A DNA stretch of 9,862 bases. It comes from Bdellovibrio sp. Lineage in GTDB: Bacteria > Bdellovibrionota > Bdellovibrionia > Bdellovibrionales > Bdellovibrionaceae. Every line of letters starts with the position of its first letter. Position 1 is the first letter of the stretch. The notes beneath the pieces were generated by a model, which was not told the DNA's origin, searched no databases, and worked only from the letters and a program-made list of their open reading frames with translations. The translations under genes and the position numbers were made by a program. The stretch covers positions 1-9,862 of the forward strand of contig JAGIAF010000113.1 in assembly GCA_017745015.1 (NCBI GenBank). Reading direction: 5' to 3'. Shown one piece after another: positions 1 to 5,294 of this stretch.

Positions 1-26
1 CAATAGTCCTGACCTGATACAACTGC

Positions 27-55
27 TTTTAATTTACTAAACAAACCTTTATAAT
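27..55 (+). promoter_or_regulatory. Predicted sigma70-type promoter for the plus-strand lipoprotein gene
   Basis: A perfect -10 hexamer TATAAT lies at 50-55. A weak -35 candidate, TTTTAA, lies at 27-32 with the ideal 17-base spacing. Transcription would begin near 62, leaving a leader of about 13 bases before the ATG at 75. The -35 match is poor and there is no extended -10 TG, so the call rests on the -10 box, its position in an AT-rich stretch and the gene that follows it. It points away from the minus-strand tail operon, so this gene would be transcribed independently of the phage late genes. Confidence 0.5.
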
Positions 56-74
56 GGCGGAAGACGGGGGCCTT

Positions 75-545
75 ATGAAGTTATTCAGTTTACTACTAGC
101 ATTCTCTTTTTTAGTTGGCTGCAGCGGTGGCGCTAATGTTGAAAGACTTCCACTTCCAAGTATTGCTGCATGGTCCACTGAAATGCTTTTCACAAAAACG
201 CATCGGGGCGGTGCTACCCCAGAATCTTTCTCAAAATCTTATCTTTCCTTTGATCAATCTGGAAATGCACAGGCCATGACCATCACAATGGACAAAGAAG
301 CAGGAACGCACGTCTATAAGGTGTATTTGGCGGGAAATGCCTGTGGAACTTATCGTGTAATTGCCCCTACAACTCTCGGAGTAGACTTTGGTGAAGGCGA
401 ATTCCAGGTGATTATTGATACTGCCAATAGTATCGCAACAATCGACAAAGTTTCTTACGGATACACATCGGGCACGGTGAAGTCTGACGTAAGAGATACG
501 TTCTATGGTTTCAACAGCCCAATTTCAATCAATCACTGTTGGTAA
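75..545 (+). CDS. Predicted outer-membrane or periplasmic lipoprotein, function unknown (possible phage moron)
   Basis: A 156-residue protein with a short lipoprotein signal peptide: Lys2, a hydrophobic run, then the lipobox LVGC with the acylated cysteine at residue 16, followed by Ser-Gly-Gly. The mature part of about 140 residues looks beta-rich and soluble, with two further cysteines (about 90 and 155) and no membrane segment. I do not recognise the family. The start at 75 is preferred over the ATG at 54 because that ATG lies inside the -10 box TATAAT (50-55) and would put seven polar residues before the signal peptide. A G-rich stretch at 66-70 may serve as ribosome binding site. It is the only plus-strand gene, and its TAA abuts the TAG of the convergent tail gene. 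It could be a lysogenic-conversion or superinfection-exclusion lipoprotein, or a host gene just outside the prophage; the sequence does not decide this. Confidence 0.85.
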   Translation: MKLFSLLLAFSFLVGCSGGANVERLPLPSIAAWSTEMLFTKTHRGGATPESFSKSYLSFDQSGNAQAMTITMDKEAGTHVYKVYLAGNACGTYRVIAPTTLGVDFGEGEFQVIIDTANSIATIDKVSYGYTSGTVKSDVRDTFYGFNSPISINHCW

Positions 546-956
546 CTAATTGTTTCCGACAGCGAACTCATACACAGAGTACTGAATAAAGTTAGTCGCC
601 GATGCGTGCGCTCCATTAATGTTCGTTTGCGTACGCGAAAGCACAAGCGACTCACCCGCCGTCAGTATCAATGGCGCAGTAGTGTTGGCACCATTTGTAT
701 CTAGATTCACAGAAGCATTCGCAGCAGCATTTGCCGTAATACCATATCGCATTTGAGTCGTCGTATTATTGGCCATTGCAGTAGTGATAGTTGTATCTAA
801 AAACTGTCCACCGGTTCCAGTCCCCCTAAAGCGAAATGGATAAACTAGCGCAATCCTTCCTGGAGGACACGTGTAATCAGTGATGTTCTGATTCGCAGCA
901 GTGAAATTTCTAGTATAAACAGTTGCACCCAAGAAACTTTGAAAAAAGCTCGCCAT
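546..956 (-). CDS. Small phage tail-tip or adhesin-like protein (hypothetical)
   Basis: A 136-residue protein without signal peptide or membrane segment. It is rich in Asn, Thr and Ala, with a predicted beta character throughout: alternating hydrophobic strands separated by Gly/Asn/Thr turns, and one cysteine near residue 30 (TCPPGR). The pattern of a conserved N-terminal segment, a 'CPPGR-hydrophobic' strand, an Asn/Thr-rich middle and a final strand ending YEFAVG resembles small beta-sandwich proteins at phage tail tips, but I cannot name a family. The ATG at 956 is preceded by GAGGT with good spacing, and lies two bases after the stop of the upstream gene, so the two are probably translated together. 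It is the last gene of the minus-strand operon and its TAG touches the stop codon of the opposing lipoprotein gene. Receptor binding or fibre capping is an inference from location and composition only. Confidence 0.75.
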   Translation of the reverse strand: MASFFQSFLGATVYTRNFTAANQNITDYTCPPGRIALVYPFRFRGTGTGGQFLDTTITTAMANNTTTQMRYGITANAAANASVNLDTNGANTTAPLILTAGESLVLSRTQTNINGAHASATNFIQYSVYEFAVGNN

Positions 957-958
957 AA

Positions 959-1492
959 TTACCTCGGTCTGTAAATGATTTCCAAAGAACAGCCATTAGG
1001 TTGGCCCGAAACCGCCTGTAAGAGATCCATGCGAATCATATCCTTCGCGTCGTAATTAGTTTTCGTTAAAACTGGAGCAACAAATCCAGCAACTGTATCA
1101 CCGATACCGCACGCCGTAAAATCTGCAACGGACGAATTGAACTTCGGAGTAGTAGAAAATATTGACTGCCATACTCCACCCACCTGAGGCTTCCATTTGA
1201 TATCTAGCTCCGTAGTTCCGGTAGCACCTGTTTTCCTATTCCAAATATTCACAGCTACAATCTCTGAGTTTTTAGCGAATATGATCGACTGATCAATACC
1301 GAGAAACGGAAGCGAACCGGGGTTTGCGGGACTATAATTTCCACTGAGAGTAAAAACTGCGCGTTCAGTATGAGCAGTATTGATGAAGTTCACGGACCGA
1401 GCGATCTTGGCCATAAGAGACTCACTCACGCTCGACCTAAACCGGACTTCTTCGTCGTAAAACATTGATCTGATCGATTCTACTACTCCCAT
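959..1492 (-). CDS. Phage tail-associated protein, hypothetical
   Basis: A 177-residue protein with a short charged helical N-terminus (about residues 1-30, including FYDEEVRFR), then a beta-rich body with strands such as IVAVNIWNR and ELDIKWKP, and two cysteines near 128 and 168. There is no signal peptide or membrane segment. The N-terminal helix followed by a beta sandwich would suit a protein that docks on the tail hub through its N-terminus and exposes the rest. The ATG is fixed by a good Shine-Dalgarno TAGGAGT at 1504-1498, whose TAG is also the stop codon of the upstream hub gene, so translation is probably coupled. It follows a hub-like gene and precedes another small beta-rich gene, the usual location for tail-tip accessory or host-contact proteins. 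The family is not recognised, and the function is inferred from context. Confidence 0.75.
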   Translation of the reverse strand: MGVVESIRSMFYDEEVRFRSSVSESLMAKIARSVNFINTAHTERAVFTLSGNYSPANPGSLPFLGIDQSIIFAKNSEIVAVNIWNRKTGATGTTELDIKWKPQVGGVWQSIFSTTPKFNSSVADFTACGIGDTVAGFVAPVLTKTNYDAKDMIRMDLLQAVSGQPNGCSLEIIYRPR

Positions 1493-1497
1493 GAATA

Positions 1498-1504
1498 ACT
1501 CCTA
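1498..1504 (-). promoter_or_regulatory. Ribosome binding site overlapping the hub gene stop codon
   Basis: On the minus strand TAGGAGT contains both the TAG stop of the 909-residue gene and the AGGAG core for the next gene, six bases ahead of its ATG at 1492. A ribosome terminating on the hub gene is therefore placed at the next start site, which suggests matched expression of the two proteins. Confidence 0.7.
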
Positions 1505-4231
1505 TAAAAGCCTGTAAGGTGCGCCGCGATCCGGGAAACCCACAAGATCAATCAAGTAACCTTCTGCAGGTGTAAACTCGAGCGCGCGGGCAAGTGCGAT
1601 CACGTTGTCAATAAGATCAATTTCCTTAACCTTGTTATCGACATCTTTCGAGTCGACTGAATAGTCTTCTGCGTGAATTCTTACTGGTGAGCCCACATAG
1701 AACTTTCCAATATCTTCAGGTGGGACTTGGATCTTGGTTGTGGAAATGCCGGTAACGACCTTAATTTGCGGATTTAGGAAAACGTGCAAGGTCTTCCAAA
1801 GATCCATTTCATCGTTGTCTTGATATGCTGGGCATTCAACAACCCAATCTTCGCCAGGTGCGCCTGGTAGTGGTGGACTCACCTTCATCGTATTTGGATC
1901 CTGATCTGTGAAGCCGATTAAGTCGGTCTCATAGACAGTCACCCAGTCCGGCGATCGCACGACGATTTTTTGCCCGAAGTAGGTCTTCCACTTGTATTGC
2001 TCGAGTTGAGTTACTGGAGTGGAAAAGCTTCGTTTGATTTTAACTAACTGAGTTGTGGATCCACTACCCGTCTCACTTGAAGGGGATACGACGCCATACT
2101 TCGCCTCTGCCGAGTAGGCCGTATTGAGCAAGTCAGCCACAACCGTGGCTTTGAGTGGGCCTTTAGCGATGTTCACAACCTCCATTACACGAGGCCTGAA
2201 CTTGCGATTGCCTTGAGTCGAATCGGAGATCTTCAATTTAGGAGATCCGAAAATGACGGTATCACCTACGTCAAGGCGATGGCCGTCTTTATAAAGAATC
2301 TGGACGCCAGAAATACTTTCGGCGCCGAACTGATAGCGGTCAAAAATGCGTTTAGTTTGTGCATCGATGATAGCGCGAGTGTCACCTTCGTCACGCACCC
2401 CTTCGGCCTCAATCACCATGGGAGTGTTTTTAACGTTCGGAATACGATTGATAGAATCGGTGGATATCGAGACCACGCCGCGAGTGAACTTATCCTCAAT
2501 CACGTCTTTCTCAAACTTATAGACCACTGAATTAAAAAAGTTGTTGGTCAGCGATCGCTTAACGCGGAGCTTTGACGGCTCAACGATATTTGTTTCGTCA
2601 ATCACCACAGTCTCAGCTTGCGCGATAGGTGGCTTTGTCAGGCCTATTGATGCGCGCCCTTTGCGGGGAATGGAATAGCAGCTACTTGGGCGATAGACTT
2701 GCTTTTCAATAAAGTCGTCACCTGAAATTGTATCCTTGAGCCTGAAATCGTAGTCGTGGAGTGCCGACGGAAAGAGCGCTTCGAGCTCTTCATGCTCTTT
2801 CACGTCCACCTGGTCGATTTGCATACCCAAGCCATCGGGCCACACGTCATATTTTGACTTAAACGATACAAGGGCATCTGTGCCCTGTTCTGTCGTAAGT
2901 GCCGGGCCGTCAACCACGATGTAGCTACCAGCGCTGATCGTCGCCATGGTCAAAATTGTTCTATAGCTGAAGTTATTTCCAGCCTCTGCAGATAAAGTAG
3001 TCGATGCCAAATCACCCACTGAGAGACAGTACTTCGTGGCAACGTCAATACCTTCAAAAATTAAAGCATTTTGCGCCAAAGTAAGCGGATCGATATAGTT
3101 TACACTAAGCGCCTTGATGCCTGAAAGCTCTTTGGCTTTGGACATCATGGTCTTCAGCGCAACTTCCTTCATCGAACCAATGAGACGGTAAACTGTTGAA
3201 GTTTCTGATTCAAGGTCATGGCTTTTGGGAATTGTTTCGAATTGCCCTGGCGTGATGCCGGTCAATGTATTGCCCTCAATACCTGTATATCGGAATACCT
3301 CATCTTCGATCTGCACATAAGTTTCAAACGTTCCATCTAGCGAAGGAAGCAGCATTTCTTGGGTAGAATCCAAAACTAGCGTAGTGCTTGAATCAAGCGT
3401 CCACGGGCCCCCAGGCACTTGCAGAAGAGTTTGATTTTCGGAAATCGGAATCTTCGCATCAACCAGGTCAACCGCGTCTTGAGATGCCTTAATCTTACTG
3501 ACAATATTTGAAGCCGTCGTGTCCGTATGAATCTTAACTGTGATGTTATTGTTCACCACTGTTACAACTTCTTGTCCCTTTGCGGTCGCACCAGAAATGT
3601 AAGTGACCGTCACCAATCCGCCTGTGACTGTATCGCGAGTCTGATAGCTAATTCCTTGAATCACCTTTTTACGATAGAGATACTCCTCAACTAATGATCC
3701 CTTGATCTGCGTAAAGATCTGCTGGCGCTTAATCCCTTCAGGGTGTGAGATCTTAATCTTCACGCTGCCCACACCGGAATCGATGTCGTCGACCACGCCG
3801 ATAAGAATTGGAATAGAATCTTCCGGATGAGCTCCCCTGCCGTGGTTCAGATAAACGTTTGCTTTTGCACCAAGCAAATCAGTTATCTCAACTCCGGGAG
3901 AAAGGTAGCGAGTGATGATTTCATCCGCATCAACAATGTCGGCCGTAAAAGATGAGGCAGAAGCGGCCATACCCTTGTCAGCATTAAGCTGCTGAGTGAT
4001 ATTTTGAGTGGAGGATTTTAGGTCAATGAGATTCAGCGCATTGGAATCTTCGATTGTGTCGCCGAAGACAAGCCCTGGTTTTCCGAAGTAAAGATCTTCA
4101 TCGCCGAACTTTGGAATCTTATAAACCTTCGTAGCGCCGAGCAAAGGCATACCCTCGATCTCAAGAATGATTTGAGGTTCGATAATAGTCTGACTTGTTA
4201 AAACTCGAGCTTTGGCACTTACGTCGATCAC
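1502..4231 (-). CDS. Phage tail hub / baseplate-like protein
   Basis: A 909-residue structural protein without signal peptide. The N-terminus carries the pattern KFGDEDLYFGKPGLVFGD (about residues 41-58), followed by a beta-rich domain with VEITDLLGAKANVYL and IGVVDDIDSG. I recall both as typical of large tail hub proteins of siphoviruses. At about 304-340 there is an 'IEDEVFRYTGIEGNTLTGI..GQFET' element, which in this class reads as a small beta module that senses or packs with neighbouring tail parts. At about 633-665 the stretch with DGHRLDVGDTVIFG resembles the beta-barrel of hub domains. The start is GTG at 4231, overlapping the TGA of the upstream lipoprotein as GTGA. Its Shine-Dalgarno is weak (only A/G-rich AAGAA next to the start), so translation may depend on coupling. 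The role would be the central ring or tip that joins tail tube to fibres. Size and motifs make a tail-tip role likely; exact equivalence to lambda J or T5 pb3 is not shown. Confidence 0.8.
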   Translation of the reverse strand: MIDVSAKARVLTSQTIIEPQIILEIEGMPLLGATKVYKIPKFGDEDLYFGKPGLVFGDTIEDSNALNLIDLKSSTQNITQQLNADKGMAASASSFTADIVDADEIITRYLSPGVEITDLLGAKANVYLNHGRGAHPEDSIPILIGVVDDIDSGVGSVKIKISHPEGIKRQQIFTQIKGSLVEEYLYRKKVIQGISYQTRDTVTGGLVTVTYISGATAKGQEVVTVVNNNITVKIHTDTTASNIVSKIKASQDAVDLVDAKIPISENQTLLQVPGGPWTLDSSTTLVLDSTQEMLLPSLDGTFETYVQIEDEVFRYTGIEGNTLTGITPGQFETIPKSHDLESETSTVYRLIGSMKEVALKTMMSKAKELSGIKALSVNYIDPLTLAQNALIFEGIDVATKYCLSVGDLASTTLSAEAGNNFSYRTILTMATISAGSYIVVDGPALTTEQGTDALVSFKSKYDVWPDGLGMQIDQVDVKEHEELEALFPSALHDYDFRLKDTISGDDFIEKQVYRPSSCYSIPRKGRASIGLTKPPIAQAETVVIDETNIVEPSKLRVKRSLTNNFFNSVVYKFEKDVIEDKFTRGVVSISTDSINRIPNVKNTPMVIEAEGVRDEGDTRAIIDAQTKRIFDRYQFGAESISGVQILYKDGHRLDVGDTVIFGSPKLKISDSTQGNRKFRPRVMEVVNIAKGPLKATVVADLLNTAYSAEAKYGVVSPSSETGSGSTTQLVKIKRSFSTPVTQLEQYKWKTYFGQKIVVRSPDWVTVYETDLIGFTDQDPNTMKVSPPLPGAPGEDWVVECPAYQDNDEMDLWKTLHVFLNPQIKVVTGISTTKIQVPPEDIGKFYVGSPVRIHAEDYSVDSKDVDNKVKEIDLIDNVIALARALEFTPAEGYLIDLVGFPDRGAPYRLL

Positions 4232-4548
4232 TTCTTACATTCTTTCAATTTGTTTTTGTAGTACGTCTCGAGCTCTTCGATGTAGTCGAGTATCGTCGGA
4301 AAATCCTCGTTCTTAAAACCGAAGACTCCGGCGCATTGGCTCAACGGGTGATCTTTAACCGGGGTGAACTTCATTTGCCTTGGATCCGTAACTTTGTACT
4401 CCCCGCAGGTCCAGAAGCTCTCCGACTGAGGCGTCGCCGGCACGTAAGCAGTCTCCCACACGCGCACGTCAGGCATCTTTGGAGCTCCTGCACAACCGCT
4501 AAGTGTTGTTGCGATTGAGAAGATTAATAGCAGCACGTATTTGTTCAT
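4228..4548 (-). CDS. Predicted lipoprotein in the phage operon (o-spanin candidate)
   Basis: A 106-residue protein with a clear lipoprotein signal: MNK, a hydrophobic core, then the lipobox LSGC with the acylated cysteine at residue 19. The mature N-terminus contains several prolines (APKMP, VPATP). Further cysteines lie at 48, 72 and 104, and the C-terminus (about 86-106) is a charged helix with EELETYYKNKLKE. The ATG at 4548 is chosen because AAGGA sits at 4559-4555 with six-base spacing and because a longer reading frame would add 18 residues ahead of the signal peptide. Its first 50 bases overlap the end of the upstream gene in another frame, as in many inner/outer spanin pairs, and its TGA overlaps the hub GTG. 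Lipoproteins in tail operons may instead block infection by related phages. The mature part is longer than classic Rz1 proteins, so the spanin call is tentative. Confidence 0.82.
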   Translation of the reverse strand: MNKYVLLLIFSIATTLSGCAGAPKMPDVRVWETAYVPATPQSESFWTCGEYKVTDPRQMKFTPVKDHPLSQCAGVFGFKNEDFPTILDYIEELETYYKNKLKECKK

Positions 4549-4726
4549 CGCGAGTCCTTGCACTGTTATAAGCTTGTGCGTTCTTGCCGTTGCGGATCCC
4601 ATCGGCGCGTTCTTTTTCAGCGGCCGCTTCTCTTTCTTGCAAAGCGTTCTTTGACTCAGTGGCGGCCCATTTTACAAGGCCGACACTGACTTCAGTCACC
4701 AATGCAAGTAACCAAGGAGGCAACAC
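4499..4726 (-). CDS. Small charged helical protein overlapping the lipoprotein gene (i-spanin candidate)
   Basis: A 75-residue protein. Residues 3-22 (PPWLLALVTEVSVGLVKWAA) are hydrophobic but interrupted by Glu12 and Lys19, so this is either a poor membrane anchor or an amphipathic helix. Residues 23-58 are strongly charged and helical, rich in Glu, Lys, Ala and Arg, with coiled-coil character, and the tail is Asn-rich (NLLNRNNT). The start is GTG at 4726, two bases after the TAA of the upstream gene; an in-frame stop at 4735-4733 excludes a longer form. No good Shine-Dalgarno is seen, so translation probably depends on coupling. The last 50 bases encode the lipoprotein start in another frame. 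Membrane-proximal helix plus charged helix plus overlapping lipoprotein is the architecture of a spanin pair, though the protein is shorter than usual and its anchor is weak. A tail-assembly accessory role is the alternative. Confidence 0.62.
   Translation of the reverse strand: MLPPWLLALVTEVSVGLVKWAATESKNALQEREAAAEKERADGIRNGKNAQAYNSARTRDEQIRAAINLLNRNNT
4555..4559 (-). promoter_or_regulatory. Ribosome binding site that fixes the lipoprotein start
   Basis: AAGGA on the minus strand ends six bases before the ATG at 4548. It lies inside the coding sequence of the upstream 75-residue gene and is the main reason for rejecting the longer reading frame beginning near 4602. Confidence 0.65.
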
Positions 4727-4728
4727 GG

Positions 4729-4986
4729 TTATTTACCGTCGCCGTCTAAGTCGAGTTTCTCGATTGCTGGTTCAACGATTTGATCCGCAAAGTCGTAAGA
4801 AAGCATAAGCACATCGTCGACTTTATTAGGGGATAACACTGCTGACTCTTTTGCCCAACGCTTCGTGCCGCGGTAAGCAGCCTTTGCCAACTTTTCAACT
4901 GCTTCTTCAGCCAAGTGCAAACCGTCCTTTGCTGCTTCTTCTTTAATGTACTGGCCCAATGCCTTTAACTCGTATGCCTTTTCCAT
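4729..4986 (-). CDS. Small helical phage protein ending in a half EF-hand loop
   Basis: An 85-residue, mostly helical, soluble protein without signal or membrane segment. It is rich in Ala, Lys, Glu and Asp, with helices predicted at about 3-40 and 53-78. The last seven residues are DLDGDGK, which gives DxDxDG, the first half of a calcium-binding EF-hand loop; the protein stops before the conserved Glu of position 12. The ATG has a strong Shine-Dalgarno, AAAGGAGT, with normal spacing, and the longest gap in the operon (42 bases) precedes it. The stop is two bases from the next GTG start, so the two are likely coupled. I do not recognise the family. Position in a cassette of small envelope-type genes suggests a regulator or partner of the neighbouring membrane proteins, but nothing in the sequence shows a function. 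Confidence 0.75.
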   Translation of the reverse strand: MEKAYELKALGQYIKEEAAKDGLHLAEEAVEKLAKAAYRGTKRWAKESAVLSPNKVDDVLMLSYDFADQIVEPAIEKLDLDGDGK

Positions 4987-4998
4987 CTTAACTCCTTT

Positions 4999-5017
4999 GG
5001 CGGATTTCTATTCCGCA
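4999..5017. other. Short inverted repeat in the only sizeable intergenic gap
   Basis: GCGGA at 5000-5004 and TCCGC at 5012-5016 can pair to form a five-base stem with a seven-base loop in the 42-base gap between two small genes, just upstream of the AAAGGAGT ribosome binding site of the next gene. No T-run follows on either strand, so it does not look like an intrinsic terminator. It could affect translation or mRNA processing, or be chance. Confidence 0.25.
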
Positions 5018-5028
5018 ATTGGTTGTTT

Positions 5029-5286
5029 CTACTTCATGCCCACGCGGGCTTTGATTTCTTTGATATCTTTTTCGATGATTATGAATCTCTTGTCGCTATC
5101 AGATAGCTTTACAGTGAGCTCCTTCATCGTGTGATTGAGTTCTGAGATTGAAGTCGACATTGAGTCAAACTTCTTATCAAACCTCTCAAGCTTGCTATCG
5201 AGCTGCATTGCTGCGAAAACGATAGTCACCGCGATAAGAGCTAGAGTTTTTCCGAAGCTTAGTATTTCTGAAAATGCAGTTTTCAT
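5029..5286 (-). CDS. Small membrane-anchored coiled-coil protein (holin- or i-spanin-like)
   Basis: An 85-residue protein with one clear N-terminal membrane segment at about residues 11-28 (FGKTLALIAVTIVFAAMQ), then a long charged helix from about 29 to 85. Regularly spaced Leu, Phe, Met and Ile residues in that helix suggest a coiled coil. There is no lipobox. A single anchor plus coiled coil is the layout of inner-membrane spanins and also of some small holin-associated proteins. The ATG is preceded by an AGGGG-type ribosome binding site, eight bases downstream of the stop of the fibre-like gene. It heads the small-gene cassette that also contains a lipoprotein, which supports an envelope or lysis role. 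No endolysin lies next to it, so this is not proven; a membrane anchor for superinfection immunity is another option. Confidence 0.75.
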   Translation of the reverse strand: MKTAFSEILSFGKTLALIAVTIVFAAMQLDSKLERFDKKFDSMSTSISELNHTMKELTVKLSDSDKRFIIIEKDIKEIKARVGMK

Positions 5287-5294
5287 GTGAACCC

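Noticed and set aside
54..74. Longer start for the plus-strand lipoprotein at ATG 54
   Set aside because: The ATG overlaps the -10 box TATAAT and would add polar residues before a complete lipoprotein signal that begins at 75.
2213..2530. Plus-strand reading frame inside the hub gene
   Set aside because: It is antisense to a well-supported structural gene, with no ribosome binding site or recognisable protein character.
4549..4602. 18-codon upstream extension of the minus-strand lipoprotein
   Set aside because: It would bury the signal peptide, and the ATG at 4548 has AAGGA at ideal spacing.
4714..4720. Perfect AAGGAGG on the plus strand
   Set aside because: No start codon follows at a usable distance and no plus-strand gene is supported there.
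4195..4808. Plus-strand reading frames opposite the lipoprotein and small helical genes
   Set aside because: Arg/Leu/Ser-rich translations typical of antisense frames; the minus-strand genes have lipobox, ribosome sites and coupling.
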